DNA of 64,000 bases, taken from contig JAKAFN010000003.1 in assembly GCA_021825945.1 (NCBI GenBank), positions 208,001 to 272,000 on the forward strand, written 5' to 3'. The position numbers and the translations under genes were made by a program. Under the pieces are notes generated by a model, which was not told where the DNA came from, made no database searches, and saw nothing but the letters and a program-made list of their open reading frames with translations. Source of the DNA: Pseudomonadota bacterium. GTDB lineage: Bacteria > Pseudomonadota > Gammaproteobacteria > Burkholderiales > Burkholderiaceae_F. Shown piece after piece: positions 1-9,138 of this stretch. Within the stretch, counting starts at the first letter, position 1, and every line of letters starts with the position of its first letter.

Positions 1-58
1 GCAGCGCTGCGCAGGCGACGACGGCAAGGAGGGTGATGGCGTTACGGACTCGTTTCAC
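1..58 (-). CDS. Secreted protein, N-terminal fragment (possible periplasmic peptidyl-prolyl isomerase)
   Basis: Only the first 19 codons lie in the window; the gene continues off the left edge. It begins with GTG at 58 and has an AGGAGA ribosome site 8 bases upstream. The translated start MKRVRNAITLLAVVACAAL is a typical Sec signal peptide: basic n-region, then a hydrophobic core. The product is therefore exported. In Burkholderiales the gene at this place, downstream of the TPR gene that lies divergent from cysS, is usually a periplasmic cyclophilin (ppiA). That identity is inferred from context only, because no mature sequence is visible. Confidence 0.6.
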   Translation of the reverse strand, partial: MKRVRNAITLLAVVACAAL

Positions 59-126
59 GGGCGGTTCTCCTGAAGTGCCCTCCCGTTTTCGGGATAGGGC
101 GGGTGGGTTGCTGCGGGGTACGGCGC

Positions 127-819
127 TCAGCGCGCTTTCGTCAACTCGGCCGACAGGCTGCGCGCCATCGCGAGCTTCTTTCGGAGCGCGCCGTCGGCGG
201 GCGCAAGCTTGACGCCACTCGCATACGAGGCGACCGCCATGGCGATGTACAGATCTCCCAGGTTCTCGCGTGCGGTCACGTAGTTCGGCTGTGCGCCGAT
301 CGCGCGACGGAGGTCCTGTTCCGCCAGTTCGAGATGGCCCTGGGCGGCGTGGATCACCGCCAGATCGTTGTAGGGCTCGGGCAATTCGGGAAAGTCCCGA
401 ATGAGCGATTCGAACGCCGCGGCGGCTTCCGGCAGGCGGTTGAGGTCTTCGAGAATCACCGCGCGCTGGAAGCGCACGGAAAGATTCCGGTGGTGGGTGG
501 CGAGAAATACGTCGGCGAGTTTCAACGCCCCGGTTCGATCGCCCTTGCGCAAGGCGCCGGCAATGGCATTCATCGCGGTGGCGGTCGGGTTGTCGTTCCG
601 CGGCGGTTTGGCGGCGAGCGTGGGAGCGATCGTGGGGGCGGCCTGGGCATTCGCCGATTGCGCATGCGCGGCGGGCGCCGTGACGGCCGCTGCGGCGATC
701 AGCGTCGCGGCGACCCGGATGAAAACGCGGGCTTCGGAAAAGCGAGGGATGGGTGACAAGGCGAAATCCGGTGCAAGGATCGAAGGAAACGAGGGCGCTG
801 ATATACTGGAAATCGTCAT
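127..819 (-). CDS. Exported tetratricopeptide-repeat protein
   Basis: About 230 residues. The ATG at 819 is chosen because GGAG lies about 10 bases upstream; a longer frame to 978 would run through the cysS promoter area and adds only low-complexity sequence. After an unusually long n-region comes a hydrophobic stretch ending APAAHA, a likely signal peptide cleavage site, so the protein probably acts in the periplasm. The rest is helical and shows two or three degenerate TPR units (ADVFLATHHRNLSVRFQRA, FPELPEPYNDLAVIHAAQGH, IGAQPNYVTARENLGDLYI), which are protein-protein interaction modules. It is divergent from cysS and is followed by another exported protein at the window edge. The partner is unknown. 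Confidence 0.8.
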   Translation of the reverse strand: MTISSISAPSFPSILAPDFALSPIPRFSEARVFIRVAATLIAAAAVTAPAAHAQSANAQAAPTIAPTLAAKPPRNDNPTATAMNAIAGALRKGDRTGALKLADVFLATHHRNLSVRFQRAVILEDLNRLPEAAAAFESLIRDFPELPEPYNDLAVIHAAQGHLELAEQDLRRAIGAQPNYVTARENLGDLYIAMAVASYASGVKLAPADGALRKKLAMARSLSAELTKAR

Positions 820-976
820 TCTAAGGAATCTCCGAAACGCGGGTTCGTGACGGGTACCCCGTCCTCCTGCCGGACGGACGGCGTGCCTGCCCGTTTGACC
901 CCGAAGGCGTTTCCCGTCGTGCGCCCACCTCGTTGCCGCATGGGCGGGGCCGCACGGCGATCCCCTGCCGACCTCC

Positions 977-2365
977 ATGACGATCCGAATCTACAGTACC
1001 CTTTCCCGCCGCGTCGAAGATCTCGTTCCCCTCGAGCCGGGGCATGTGCGCATGTACGTCTGCGGCATGACCACCTACGACCTCTGCCACCTCGGACATG
1101 CCCGCCTCATGGTGGCGTTCGACGTCGTGCAGCGATGGCTGCGCAGCCGCGGCCTGCGCGTGACCTACGTGCGCAACATCACCGATGTCGACGACAAGAT
1201 CATCCGCCGCGCCCAGGAGCGCGGGGAGTCGATTTCCGCAGTGACGGAGCGCAATATCCGCGCGATGCACGAAGATCTCGATGCGCTGGGCATCCAGCGG
1301 CCCGATATCGAACCCCGCGCCACCGAATACATCCCGGAGATGATCGACCTCATCGGCACGCTCGAGCGCAAGGGGCTGGCCTATCTGGCCGAGGACGGCG
1401 ACGTCGATTTCGCCGTTCGCAAGTTTCCCGGTTACGGCAAGCTTTCCGGCCGCTCGCTCGACGAGTTGCGCGCCGGCGAGCGCATCGAGGTGCGTCAGGC
1501 CAAGCACGATCCGCTCGATTTCGCGCTCTGGAAGCATGCCAAGGACGACGAACCGCACTGGCCTTCGCCTTGGGGGCCGGGTCGGCCGGGCTGGCATATC
1601 GAATGTTCTGCGATGTCGGCCGCGACGATTGGGCACACGTTCGACATTCATGGCGGCGGCCCGGATCTGATCTTCCCCCACCACGAAAACGAGATCGCGC
1701 AAAGCGAAGGCGCGTTCGGCGAGCGGCTGGCCAATCTCTGGATGCACTGCGGCGCGCTGCGTGTGGGCGAGGAAAAGATGTCCAAATCCTTGGGCAATTT
1801 CCTGACCATCCGCGATGCGCTTGCCCGGTACCAGCCGGAAGTTCTGCGGTTTTTCCTGGTCCGGACGCACTATCGGGGGCAGATCTCCTTCACCCCGGAT
1901 CTGCTCGCCGACGCGCGCGCCGGGCTGGCGCGGCTCTACACCGCATTGCGGGGTTTCCCGCGCACCCCGGTCGCCGTCGACTGGCAGGCGTTGCCTGCGC
2001 AGCGGTTTGCGGCGGCGATGGACGACGATTTCAACACCGCGGCGGCGGTGGCGGAGCTCTTTGATCTGGCCGGCGAGGTCAATCGCGGCAAGTCGCCGGC
2101 CGTGGCGGCGCAGTTGCGCGCGCTGGGCGGCGCGCTCGGCTTGCTGCAGGACGACGCCGACGCGTTCCTGCAATCGGCGCCGGGTGGAACGGATCCGGGC
2201 GGCGACGGCGTGGAGGGGGACCGGATCGCGGAACGGATCGCGGCGCGCGCAGCCGCCAAGAAGGCGCGCGATTTTGCGACCGCCGACCGCATCCGAGCCG
2301 AACTTGCGGCCGATGGCATCGTGCTGGAAGACGGACCGGGCGGCACGACATGGCGGCGGAGCTAG
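977..2365 (+). CDS. cysS: Cysteinyl-tRNA synthetase
   Basis: This 462-residue class I aminoacyl-tRNA synthetase charges tRNA-Cys in the cytoplasm. The HIGH signature appears as HLGH at residues 38-41, and the second signature is [10 protein letters not shown]. The zinc-binding residues that select cysteine are present: Cys29 in YVCGMTTYD, the Cys of WHIECSAMS and the HHENE segment. Length matches the bacterial family (about 460). The C-terminal DALR-type anticodon helices end in [16 protein letters not shown], as in other CysS. It overlaps the next gene by 16 bases, suggesting translational coupling. No strong Shine-Dalgarno precedes the ATG. Confidence 0.97.
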   Translation: MTIRIYSTLSRRVEDLVPLEPGHVRMYVCGMTTYDLCHLGHARLMVAFDVVQRWLRSRGLRVTYVRNITDVDDKIIRRAQERGESISAVTERNIRAMHEDLDALGIQRPDIEPRATEYIPEMIDLIGTLERKGLAYLAEDGDVDFAVRKFPGYGKLSGRSLDELRAGERIEVRQAKHDPLDFALWKHAKDDEPHWPSPWGPGRPGWHIECSAMSAATIGHTFDIHGGGPDLIFPHHENEIAQSEGAFGERLANLWMHCGALRVGEEKMSKSLGNFLTIRDALARYQPEVLRFFLVRTHYRGQISFTPDLLADARAGLARLYTALRGFPRTPVAVDWQALPAQRFAAAMDDDFNTAAAVAELFDLAGEVNRGKSPAVAAQLRALGGALGLLQDDADAFLQSAPGGTDPGGDGVEGDRIAERIAARAAAKKARDFATADRIRAELAADGIVLEDGPGGTTWRRS

Positions 2366-3042
2366 GAATTCCTCCTTCCCCACGTGGCATCCCCGCCCCG
2401 GAATATTGGACAGCCGCCAAGCGCCGTCTGCGCGTGGCGGATCCGACCCTGGGTGTGATCATCGCCCGCCACCCCCGCGTGGCGCTGGCGAGCCGAGGCG
2501 ACGGATTTCTCACGCTTGCGCGTTCGATCGTCGGACAACAGATTTCGGTGAAGGCCGCCGATTCGGTATGGCAGCGGCTTTGCCTGCGATGCCCGGAACT
2601 GCGTGCGGCGGATGCGGCGGCAACGCTGTTGCGCCGCCGTGCGCCGACCTTGCGGGCCTGCGGCCTGTCGGAACGCAAGGTCGAATATCTGCGCGATCTG
2701 GCCCGTCATTTCTCGGACGGCCGTATCGACGTCGCCGAGATGGCCGCCTGGGACGACGAGGCGGTCATTCGTCGCCTGACGGAAATCCGCGGCATCGGCC
2801 GCTGGACAGCCGAGATGTTTTTGATCTTTAATCTTTTGCGCCCCGACGTGCTGCCGCTGGACGACGTCGGCCTGCTCAAGGCGGTCGGGGTGCACTACTT
2901 TCCCGGGGAGACGGCCGCCGATCTCCTGCGCGGTTCCGGACGGGAAAAGGTTGCGCAGTTGGGCCGACGCTGGGTTCCCTATCGCAGCGTCGCGACCTGG
3001 TACCTTTGGCGCAGCCTGGACCCGGTTCCGGTCGAATATTGA
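2350..3042 (+). CDS. DNA-3-methyladenine glycosylase II (AlkA-like, HhH-GPD)
   Basis: A 230-residue base-excision repair enzyme that removes alkylated bases from DNA. The helix-hairpin-helix reads [18 protein letters not shown] and is followed by the GPD-type loop LPLDDVGLL, which carries the catalytic aspartate. An upstream helix, [19 protein letters not shown], is the usual DNA-binding segment. It lacks the extra N-terminal domain of E. coli AlkA and so belongs to the short version common in betaproteobacteria, where it sits between cysS and accA as here. It overlaps cysS. Confidence 0.92.
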   Translation: MAAELGIPPSPRGIPAPEYWTAAKRRLRVADPTLGVIIARHPRVALASRGDGFLTLARSIVGQQISVKAADSVWQRLCLRCPELRAADAAATLLRRRAPTLRACGLSERKVEYLRDLARHFSDGRIDVAEMAAWDDEAVIRRLTEIRGIGRWTAEMFLIFNLLRPDVLPLDDVGLLKAVGVHYFPGETAADLLRGSGREKVAQLGRRWVPYRSVATWYLWRSLDPVPVEY

Positions 3043-3053
3043 AAGACGACACC

Positions 3054-4034
3054 ATGCCGCCCGCCAAGACCGCATTTCTGGATTTCGAACAACCGATCGC
3101 CGACCTCGAATCGAAGATCGAGGAGTTGCGATTCGTCCAGGACGATTCCGCCGTCGATATTTCCGACGAAATCGCCCGCCTGCAGGAAAAAAGTCGGGGA
3201 TTGCTGCAGGAGATCTACGCCAAGCTCACGCCCTGGCAGATTTCGCAGCTCGCGCGCCACCCGCAGCGCCCCTATACCCTCGATTACGTCAACCGGATCT
3301 TCACCGATTTCCATGAGCTGCACGGCGATCGCGCATTTGCCGACGATCTCTCCATCGTCGGGGGTTTGGCCCGATTCAATGGCCAGCCGGTGATGGTGAT
3401 CGGCCAGCAGAAGGGGCGCGACACGAAGGAGCGCGCGATGCGCAACTTCGGCATGCCCAAGCCCGAGGGATACCGCAAGGCACTGCGGCTGATGAAGATG
3501 GCGGAGAAATTTCGCCTGCCGCTGTTCACGTTCGTCGACACGCCGGGCGCATATCCCGGTATCGACGCCGAGGAGCGCGGCCAGTCCGAGGCGATCGGCC
3601 ACAATCTGTTCGTGCTGTCGCAGCTCCAGGTGCCGATCATCTCGACGATCATCGGCGAGGGTGGTTCCGGCGGTGCGCTGGCGATCGCGGTGGCGGACAT
3701 GGTGCTCATGCTGCAATACTCGACCTATTCGGTGATCTCCCCGGAGGGCTGCGCGTCGATCCTGTGGAAGAGCGCCGAGCGCGCATCCGATGCGGCCGAG
3801 GCGCTGGGCTTGACCGCCAATCGCCTCAAGGCGCTCGGCCTGATCGACCGCATCGTCGCCGAGCCGGTGGGCGCGGCGCATCGCGATCCCGACGAGATGG
3901 CCGCCCTGCTCAAACGTGCCTTGGCCGATGCGCTGCGCCAGTTCCAGGGCGTCAAGACCAAGGATCTGCTCGCGGCCCGGCATGCCCGTCTGATGAGCTA
4001 TGGCAAGTTCAAGGAAGCCCCCAGCGAAGCATGA
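3054..4034 (+). CDS. accA: Acetyl-CoA carboxylase carboxyltransferase subunit alpha
   Basis: 326 residues (E. coli AccA has 319). Together with AccD it moves the carboxyl group from biotin to acetyl-CoA, giving malonyl-CoA for fatty acid synthesis. The start at 3054 gives the usual N-terminus [19 protein letters not shown]; a longer frame from 3006 lies inside the preceding gene. Family hallmarks are [48 protein letters not shown] and [11 protein letters not shown], the last forming the oxyanion/CoA site. It starts 11 bases after the glycosylase stop and its end overlaps the tilS frame. Confidence 0.97.
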   Translation: MPPAKTAFLDFEQPIADLESKIEELRFVQDDSAVDISDEIARLQEKSRGLLQEIYAKLTPWQISQLARHPQRPYTLDYVNRIFTDFHELHGDRAFADDLSIVGGLARFNGQPVMVIGQQKGRDTKERAMRNFGMPKPEGYRKALRLMKMAEKFRLPLFTFVDTPGAYPGIDAEERGQSEAIGHNLFVLSQLQVPIISTIIGEGGSGGALAIAVADMVLMLQYSTYSVISPEGCASILWKSAERASDAAEALGLTANRLKALGLIDRIVAEPVGAAHRDPDEMAALLKRALADALRQFQGVKTKDLLAARHARLMSYGKFKEAPSEA

Positions 4035-5580
4035 GGCAGGCTCGGCGCTTCTTCCGGAGCGTGCGGAAGACCGCGTTCTGCTGAGCGCATTGCAGCGCGC
4101 GGTGGAACATGCGGTTTCCCCACCTCGCTCGATTGCGCTCGGACGTTCGTGCAGCGGGGTGGGTTCCCCGTCTCCCGCGGCGGCGGGAGAAGGCGGGGAG
4201 GAGGGTGTGCGCGTCGGGCTCGTCATCGCCTATAGCGGTGGCCCCGACTCCACCGCGCTGCTCGATCTCGCCTGCCGCCTGCGCGATCGTGGCCATGTCG
4301 CGTTTTCGTCCCTGCTCGCGGTCCATGTACATCACGGTCTTCAGGATTGCGCGCACGAGTGGGCGGAGCATTGCGCCGCCCAGTGCGCGGCGCGCGGCGT
4401 CGAATGCGTCGTGCGCCGGGTTACGGTGGCAGGGCGGGAGCGGGGCATCGAAGCCGGCGCCCGCGACGCCCGGTATCGCGTGCTGTTCGACATGGCACGA
4501 AACCGGGGCGCGGCATTCGTGCTCACCGGGCATCACGCGGATGACCGCCTGGAAACCTTCCTGCTGCAATGGCTGCGCGGGGCCGGTCCGGCCGGCTTGG
4601 CGGGAATCGCCGCGGCGCGCGGCGCGGAGTACGGGGAGGAAGGATGTGACGCGGTGCAGGTGCTGCGGCCTTTCCTGGACATGCCGCGCGAGGCCCTGGC
4701 GCACTACGTCACGCGGCACGGGCTGGCAACGATCGACGATCCCAGCAACGCCGACACGCGGTTCGCGCGCAATGCGATCCGCGTGAACGTGCTGCCGCAA
4801 CTGGCCGCGATCCGCGGCGGCGTTCGCAAATCGGCGGCGCGCTCGATCGAGCTGATCGCGGAGGCGGCGGAGTTGATGCAGGAACTCGGCGTCGAGTTGC
4901 TGCAATGGTGCACGGATGGTGCGCCCGTCGACATGCTTCGCGTCGATCGGCTTGCCACGTTGGCGCCCACGCGCCAGGCCTTGGTGCTGCGCGCCTGGCT
5001 GGCGCGCGCCGGCGTGGAGGCGCCGCCGCGCGCGCGGTTGCGGGAGGCGCTGGCGCAAGCGCTCGAAGGTGCGCCGGACGGCCGCATGCGGATCCGCTTC
5101 GGCCGACAGGAGTTGCGCCGACATCGCGGCCTGCTCTGCCTGCGCGTGCCCGGCGCGGCCGCGCGAGGGCGCGAGCGCCTGGTGTGGCGCGGCGAACCGG
5201 AGCTTCCCGTGCCGTCCTGGGGTGGCGTGTTCCGGTTTCTGCCGACGGACGCCGCCGGGTTCGACCCCGGGTTTGATCCCGACTGGTTGCGCGCCCGACC
5301 GCTCGATGTGCGCAGCCGCAGCGGCGGTGAGCGGCTCAAGCCGCATCCCGCCCGCCCGTCGAAACATCTCAAGCATTGGTATCAGGAACGCGGCGTACCG
5401 GAATTCGACCGCGCTGCGCTTCCCCTGGTCTGGCGGGACGACCGGCTGGTCTACGCCGCCGGACTCGGTGCCGACGTGCGCTTCGTCGAACCCGGCCCGG
5501 GGCGGATCCGAATCGAATGGACCGGCGCGGAGGACCTGCTGACGTCGGTTTCCGGAGCGCGCGACGGTCGAGGGTCCTGA
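4000..5580 (+). CDS. tilS: tRNA(Ile)-lysidine synthase with an in-frame hairpin-repeat insertion
   Basis: TilS modifies C34 of tRNA-Ile(CAU) to lysidine so that it reads AUA. The PP-loop SGGPDS is at residues 79-84 and is followed by VHVHHGLQ and the [16 protein letters not shown] stretch typical of the family; the C-terminal substrate domain includes [12 protein letters not shown]. The ATG at 4000 overlaps accA by 35 bases. About 25 residues between the first helix ([10 protein letters not shown]) and the PP-loop strand are extra compared with the family. They coincide with a perfect 8-bp hairpin (4171-4178/4183-4190) of the GC-rich repeat described elsewhere. Alternatively translation begins at GTG 4207, just before the PP-loop, which would drop the first helix. 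The product is almost certainly functional, since the gene is essential. Confidence 0.92.
   Translation: MASSRKPPAKHEAGSALLPERAEDRVLLSALQRAVEHAVSPPRSIALGRSCSGVGSPSPAAAGEGGEEGVRVGLVIAYSGGPDSTALLDLACRLRDRGHVAFSSLLAVHVHHGLQDCAHEWAEHCAAQCAARGVECVVRRVTVAGRERGIEAGARDARYRVLFDMARNRGAAFVLTGHHADDRLETFLLQWLRGAGPAGLAGIAAARGAEYGEEGCDAVQVLRPFLDMPREALAHYVTRHGLATIDDPSNADTRFARNAIRVNVLPQLAAIRGGVRKSAARSIELIAEAAELMQELGVELLQWCTDGAPVDMLRVDRLATLAPTRQALVLRAWLARAGVEAPPRARLREALAQALEGAPDGRMRIRFGRQELRRHRGLLCLRVPGAAARGRERLVWRGEPELPVPSWGGVFRFLPTDAAGFDPGFDPDWLRARPLDVRSRSGGERLKPHPARPSKHLKHWYQERGVPEFDRAALPLVWRDDRLVYAAGLGADVRFVEPGPGRIRIEWTGAEDLLTSVSGARDGRGS
4171..4190. repeat. GC-rich hairpin repeat (family 2) inside tilS
   Basis: TCTCCCGC, then the loop GGCG, then GCGGGAGA: a perfect 8-bp stem, flanked by CCCC (4166-4169) and GGGG. 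It is translated in frame as [13 protein letters not shown]. The same kind of hairpin, read in the same phase, occurs in terC and in the GT2 gene at 32.5 kb. Confidence 0.7.
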
Positions 5581-5582
5581 GA

Positions 5583-5660
5583 CGTCATCGCGAGGCCCGC
5601 AGGGCCGTGGCGATCCAGAGGCTGGTGTGGATCGTTTCGGGCTGCACCCACGCAATGACG
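5583..5660 (+). repeat. 78-bp REP-doublet repeat, full copy A
   Basis: Starts CGTCATCGCGAGG and ends CGCAATGACG, so the tips form a near-perfect 10-bp inverted repeat. The left half holds the small hairpin GGCCC-GCA-GGGCC. The right half carries the family's GTTTCGGGC segment, although its second hairpin is less regular here than in the 47.7-kb copy. It fills most of the gap between tilS and lysC. Two other full copies (35038-35115, 47668-47745) are also exactly 78 bp. Confidence 0.85.
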
Positions 5661-5672
5661 ACGGCTCGTCGT

Positions 5673-5701
5673 GCAGTTCTCCGCGCAGTTCTCCGTATAA
5701 T
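5673..5701 (+). promoter_or_regulatory. Probable lysC promoter with a tandem direct repeat
   Basis: A perfect -10 box TATAAT lies at 5696-5701. No consensus -35 is present. Instead the 11-mer GCAGTTCTCCG occurs twice in tandem (5673-5683 and 5685-5695, period 12), ending exactly at the -10 box. A transcript starting near 5708 would have a leader of about 27 bases to the lysC ATG. The repeat could be a binding site for an activator or repressor; that is inference. Confidence 0.5.
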
Positions 5702-5734
5702 TGCCAGCTTTCCCTCGCGTTTTCCCGAATTTTC

Positions 5735-6994
5735 ATGGCGCTCATCGTCCACAAATACGGCGGAACCTCGGTTGGCACCACGGAGCGCATCAAGAACGTC
5801 GCCCGCCGCATCGCCAAGTGGAGCCGTGCCGGTCATCAGATCGTCGTCGTGGTTTCCGCGATGAGCGGCGAGACCAATCGCCTGATCGGTCTGGCAAAGG
5901 AACTCCAGGCCGAGCCCGACCCCCGCGAACTCGACGTCATCGCCTCGACCGGCGAGCAGGTCACGATCGGCCTGCTGGCAATGGCCCTCAAGAGTATCGG
6001 GATTCGCGCCCGCAGTTACACCGGCGCCCAGGTCCGCGTGCTCACCGACAGCGCATTCACCAAGGCGCGCATCGTCGCCATCGACGAGGCGCGGATTCGC
6101 GCCGACCTCGATGCCGGGCAGGTCGTCGTCGTGGCGGGCTTCCAGGGCCAGGACGAACACGGCAACATCACCACCTTGGGCCGTGGGGGGTCGGATACCT
6201 CTGCGGTGGCACTGGCCGCGGCGCTGCGTGCCGACGAATGCCTGATCTACACCGACGTGGACGGGGTCTACACTACCGATCCGCGTATCGTGCCCGAGGC
6301 GCAGCGCCTGCGCACGGTCACATTCGAGGAAATGCTGGAGATGGCGAGCCTCGGCTCGAAGGTCCTGCAGATCCGGTCGGTGGAGTTCGCCGGGAAATAC
6401 CGTGTGCGGCTGCGCGTGCTCTCCAGCCTCACCGACGCCGACATGCCGCTCGAAGAGGAAGCGGATTCGGGAACATTGATCACGTTCGAGGAAGATACCC
6501 AGATGGAACAGGCCGCCATTTCCGGAATCGCGTTCACGCGCGACGAGGCCAAGATCACGCTCACCGGCGTTCCCGACCGCCCCGGCATCGCGTATCAGAT
6601 CCTCGGCCCGGTTGCCGATGCCAACGTCGACGTCGACATGATCATCCAGAACACCGGTGCCGACGGCCTGACCGATTTCTCGTTCACGGTCCACCGCAAC
6701 GAATACGCCAAGGCCATGGACCTGCTGAACGGCCCGCTCAAGGCGCATATCGGTGCGCGGGCGGTGCTCGGCGACACGCGCATCTGCAAGGTGTCGGTGG
6801 TCGGAATCGGCATGCGCTCGCACGTGGGCATCGCCAGCCTGATGTTCCGCACGCTGTCGGAAGAGGGCATCAACATCCAGATGATCTCGACGAGCGAAAT
6901 CAAGATCTCCTGCGTCATCGAGGACAAGTACATGGAGCTTGCCGTGCGCGCTCTGCACAAGGCGTTCGGGCTGGAGCAGAGCGTAGGCGCATGA
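5735..6994 (+). CDS. lysC: Aspartate kinase (lysine-sensitive type)
   Basis: 419 residues. It phosphorylates aspartate, the first step toward lysine, threonine, methionine and diaminopimelate. The start at 5735 gives [14 protein letters not shown], with the kinase K-x-GGTS motif; the frame can be extended upstream to 5627, but that part is the repeat element. The N-terminal amino-acid kinase domain (about residues 1-245, with [15 protein letters not shown]) is followed by two ACT domains that bind the feedback inhibitor. Inside the gene an ATG at 6503 has GAGGAAG about 8 bases upstream and would start [17 protein letters not shown]. That is the point where other alpha/beta aspartokinases make a separate regulatory beta subunit, so this gene may encode both. 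Confidence 0.95.
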   Translation: MALIVHKYGGTSVGTTERIKNVARRIAKWSRAGHQIVVVVSAMSGETNRLIGLAKELQAEPDPRELDVIASTGEQVTIGLLAMALKSIGIRARSYTGAQVRVLTDSAFTKARIVAIDEARIRADLDAGQVVVVAGFQGQDEHGNITTLGRGGSDTSAVALAAALRADECLIYTDVDGVYTTDPRIVPEAQRLRTVTFEEMLEMASLGSKVLQIRSVEFAGKYRVRLRVLSSLTDADMPLEEEADSGTLITFEEDTQMEQAAISGIAFTRDEAKITLTGVPDRPGIAYQILGPVADANVDVDMIIQNTGADGLTDFSFTVHRNEYAKAMDLLNGPLKAHIGARAVLGDTRICKVSVVGIGMRSHVGIASLMFRTLSEEGINIQMISTSEIKISCVIEDKYMELAVRALHKAFGLEQSVGA

Positions 6995-7037
6995 TCTTCG
7001 CGGGTGCGCAGCCGTGTCGACGATGCGGCACTCCCGT

Positions 7038-7066
7038 TTGACCCGATATCGAGCAGGCTCTACACT
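7038..7066 (+). promoter_or_regulatory. Sigma70-type promoter of tRNA-Ser
   Basis: TTGACC (7038-7043), a 17-bp spacer and TACACT (7061-7066). The GC-rich discriminator GCCGGGCTCGCGCG follows, which is characteristic of stable-RNA promoters under stringent control. Predicted start is near 7073, 41 bases before the mature tRNA. Confidence 0.75.
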
Positions 7067-7113
7067 GCCGGGCTCGCGCGAGAGACCCTTCTCGCAAGAT
7101 CCGCGGAAGATTC

Positions 7114-7207
7114 GGAGACGTGGCCGAGAGGTCGAAGGCACTCCCCTGCTAAGGGAGCATGCGGGCAAAAACTCGCATCGAGGGTTCGAATCCCTCCGTC
7201 TCCGCCA
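7114..7207 (+). tRNA. tRNA-Ser (anticodon GCU)
   Basis: A 94-base class II tRNA with encoded CCA. The acceptor stem GGAGACG pairs with CGTCTCC (7197-7203), with discriminator G and CCA at 7205-7207. The anticodon loop CTGCTAA lies between CTCCC and GGGAG and gives anticodon GCU, which reads AGC/AGU serine codons. A long variable arm (GCATGCGGGCAAAAACTCGCAT) and the T-loop GGTTCGAATCC are present. It follows lysC, as in many Burkholderiales. Confidence 0.96.
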
Positions 7208-7230
7208 GAATTGAGCCAAACAACGCCAGA

Positions 7231-7266
7231 AAAGGCCCGGCCCCGCCAAGGAACCGGGCTTTTTCT
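7231..7266 (+). terminator. Intrinsic terminator after tRNA-Ser
   Basis: AAAGGCCCGG ... CCGGGC followed by TTTTTCTC. The stem GCCCGG (7235-7240) pairs with CCGGGC (7254-7259), with an upstream A-run and a downstream T-run; it ends the tRNA transcript. Confidence 0.85.
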
Positions 7267-7337
7267 CTTTGTGGGCGTACCATGATCCGCCAAAGCCCGC
7301 CGGCGGCCACCAACGCCAACCCGGCGCAGAACATGGT

Positions 7338-7559
7338 ATGAACATGGCATCGCAGGAGACCGATGGCTCGCCGGTACTCTGGATTCCGCGCACCAATTTC
7401 GTGGAGGTGGTGCAGGCCGTGCGGATGGGCGGCCGTGTGGGAACCGCGTATCGGGTGGCCGGGCGAATCGCGGCGGTATTCGACGATGCGCAGGATGTGG
7501 GCTACTCGACAGCCATGGTGCGGGGGGCTTGGCGCGCGTGCTGCGGTCCCGCAGGCTGA
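7338..7559 (+). CDS. Possible small ORF or gene remnant, unrecognised
   Basis: The stretch 7267-7631 holds no recognisable gene. This 73-codon frame is the best candidate because its third codon positions are strongly GC-biased, as in real genes of this window (central segment FVEVVQAVRMGGRVGTAYRV). There is no convincing ribosome site before the ATGs at 7338 and 7344. It may be the decayed remnant of a longer gene. I cannot name a family, and it could be non-coding. Confidence 0.25.
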   Translation: MNMASQETDGSPVLWIPRTNFVEVVQAVRMGGRVGTAYRVAGRIAAVFDDAQDVGYSTAMVRGAWRACCGPAG

Positions 7560-7631
7560 AAAAGCCCATGGCCCGCCCGTCCGCGCCGGCCGAATTTTGA
7601 CCAGGACCTGGAGGCGGTGAAGGACACGGTC

Positions 7632-8252
7632 TCAGTTCGACGCTGTTCGGCACATGCAATAGATGAACTTCTGAATGGTTCCAAATGGAGTGTGGTGATC
7701 CTCGCGCCGCTGCTCGACGAGCGTAAATGGGGCGCCAAACTCCGCATACAGTCCTTCAGCGCTATAGCGCATGACCGGCAGGCCGCTGCATTTCTCTGGA
7801 CCATCCTCGGCAAACGTCGCAACGATAACGTGACCGCCAGGCTTGACCGCATGAAGAACCGCGCGAACGTATGCCTCACGATCCTCGCGTGTGGTCAGAA
7901 AGTGAAATACCGCCCGGTCATGCCATACGTCGTAGGCTGACCGAGGCAGATCGACCTGCGTGATATCCCCGGCGATCCAAGTCACCTTGGCGGCGCGATC
8001 ACCGAGGCGCGTCTTGGACAAATCTAAGGCCGCCGCAGAAAGGTCCAGCACGGTGATGTCCGAGTAACCAGAATCCAGGAGATCATCGACGAGCGTCGAC
8101 GCACCGCCGCCCACGTCGATGATGCCCGCGTGCTTCGCAATGCCGGTTTGGCCGATGAGTTCGAGTGATTGACGAGCGTGCTCCTGGAACCAACTAACTC
8201 CGGTGGTAGCCTTCGCCGAATAGACCTGATCCCAATGCGCTCTTGTTTTCAT
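7632..8252 (-). CDS. Class I SAM-dependent methyltransferase
   Basis: 206 residues starting at the ATG at 8252, which has AGGAG about 5 bases upstream (a longer frame to 8306 has none). Motif I reads IIDVGGGAS, motif II ITVLDLS with the acidic residue that holds the ribose, then WIAGDITQVDL and the post-motif VKPGGHVIVATF. The overall layout (HWDQVYSAK...VSWFQEH at the N-terminus) resembles small stand-alone methyltransferases of the TehB/UbiE-like superfamily. The substrate cannot be told from sequence. It is divergently placed from the YqhA-like gene, and its downstream neighbour is the gene-poor stretch after tRNA-Ser. Confidence 0.85.
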   Translation of the reverse strand: MKTRAHWDQVYSAKATTGVSWFQEHARQSLELIGQTGIAKHAGIIDVGGGASTLVDDLLDSGYSDITVLDLSAAALDLSKTRLGDRAAKVTWIAGDITQVDLPRSAYDVWHDRAVFHFLTTREDREAYVRAVLHAVKPGGHVIVATFAEDGPEKCSGLPVMRYSAEGLYAEFGAPFTLVEQRREDHHTPFGTIQKFIYCMCRTASN

Positions 8253-8367
8253 GGCATCTCCTGAATTCATGTTCTTCGCACTTGGCCGGTCCACATCGCC
8301 GATCATCCAATCAACCGGATCGACCAGACGCGAGCCGCGCAGGGATTTTCGCTACGGGGATTCTCGC

Positions 8368-8395
8368 CCGATCTCGGCGGAGATGCCGAGATCGG
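8368..8395. repeat. Perfect 11-bp hairpin between the methyltransferase and yqhA-like gene
   Basis: CCGATCTCGGC (8368-8378), loop GGAGAT, GCCGAGATCGG (8385-8395). No T-run follows on either strand, so it is not a simple terminator. It sits in the shared upstream region of two divergent genes and could be an operator or an mRNA leader structure. Confidence 0.45.
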
Positions 8396-8487
8396 CCCGA
8401 TTCGCACCGAATGTACCGTTGCATCTTGGATTGGCCCGTCGGAACCGGTAGGCTGTGCCCAGGAACCTGGATACACCGGAAACGTCC

Positions 8488-8997
8488 ATGCTGAAATCGT
8501 CCGAGCGGATCGTCGAGTCCGTGCTGTTCGGCAGCCGTTGGCTGCTCGCTCCCTTCTTCGTCGGCCTGATCGCCGCCATCGGCCTGCTGCTGTTCAAGTT
8601 CGGCAAGGTGCTGTTCGGCTTGATCGCGCATGCCACCATGCTGGGGAGCAACGACATCGTCGTGGGCGTGTTGAATCTGGTCGACGTCACGTTGATGGCG
8701 AATCTTCTGATCATCGTCATCCTTGCGGGCTATGAGAGCTCCGTATCGCGACTCGATGAGGCCGCGCATGACGAGCGATTGGGATGGATGGGCCAGGTCG
8801 GATTCTCGGATCTGAAGCTCAAGGTGCTCGGTTCGATCATCGCGATCTCCGCGGTCGAACTCCTGCGCATTTTTCTGACGCTCGGTAGCGCCGACGTCGT
8901 GCTGCTCAAGTGGCGTTTGCTCATCCACCTGACCATCGTCATTTCCGGTTTGCTGTTTGCCGCAATGGAACGACTGGGAAACCGCGCAGAGCACTAA
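8488..8997 (+). CDS. YqhA / UPF0114 family inner-membrane protein
   Basis: 169 residues (E. coli YqhA has 164). Start at 8488 gives MLKSSERIVESVLFGSRWLL, the usual family N-terminus with its first membrane segment WLLAPFFVGLIAAIGLLLF. Three further hydrophobic stretches follow (LVDVTLMANLLIIVILAGYE; VLGSIIAISAVELLRIFL; LIHLTIVISGLLFAAMERLG). The highly conserved polar segment between them, SVSRLD...GWMGQVGFSDLK, is present. Function is unknown in the family. A hairpin at 9013-9029 follows the stop codon. Confidence 0.88.
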   Translation: MLKSSERIVESVLFGSRWLLAPFFVGLIAAIGLLLFKFGKVLFGLIAHATMLGSNDIVVGVLNLVDVTLMANLLIIVILAGYESSVSRLDEAAHDERLGWMGQVGFSDLKLKVLGSIIAISAVELLRIFLTLGSADVVLLKWRLLIHLTIVISGLLFAAMERLGNRAEH

Positions 8998-9012
8998 GAC
9001 GCGGCGGCGCCC

Positions 9013-9040
9013 GCGCAGGCCCCCTGCGCCCCGGGGTTTT
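9013..9040 (+). terminator. Possible terminator after yqhA-like gene
   Basis: GCGCAGG-CCC-CCTGCGC (9013-9029) then CCCGGGGTTTT. The stem is perfect but the T-run is short and displaced by about 7 bases, so the termination function is only plausible. Confidence 0.4.
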
Positions 9041-9042
9041 AC

Positions 9043-9071
9043 TTGACATGGCAACCTTTCGACGGAATCAT
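9043..9071 (+). promoter_or_regulatory. Promoter of the tetR-RND operon
   Basis: Consensus -35 TTGACA (9043-9048), a 17-bp spacer and AATCAT (9066-9071, four of six matches to TATAAT). Predicted transcription start is near 9078, about 60 bases before the tetR ATG. Confidence 0.65.
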
Positions 9072-9080
9072 AGGCGAAAC

Positions 9081-9096
9081 GAAACGATCCCGTTTC
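9081..9096. promoter_or_regulatory. Candidate TetR operator
   Basis: GAAACG-ATCC-CGTTTC is a perfect inverted repeat of two 6-bp arms. It lies just downstream of the predicted transcription start and upstream of the tetR start codon, where an autorepressor would block transcription. Its size fits a TetR half-site pair. Binding is inferred. Confidence 0.45.
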
Positions 9097-9138
9097 CGAT
9101 GTGCCATTACGGGCAATCGCGGTTTGCCCTTGCACCCC

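Noticed and set aside
5585..7396. 603-codon minus-strand frame across lysC and tRNA-Ser
   Set aside because: It reads through the tRNA and the aspartokinase; the 'RRRDSNPR'/'GFEPS'-type peptides are well-known artefacts of translating tRNA genes.
8368..8395. Hairpin as a terminator of the methyltransferase or yqhA-like gene
   Set aside because: It lies upstream of both divergent genes and has no T-run on either side; kept only as a structural element.
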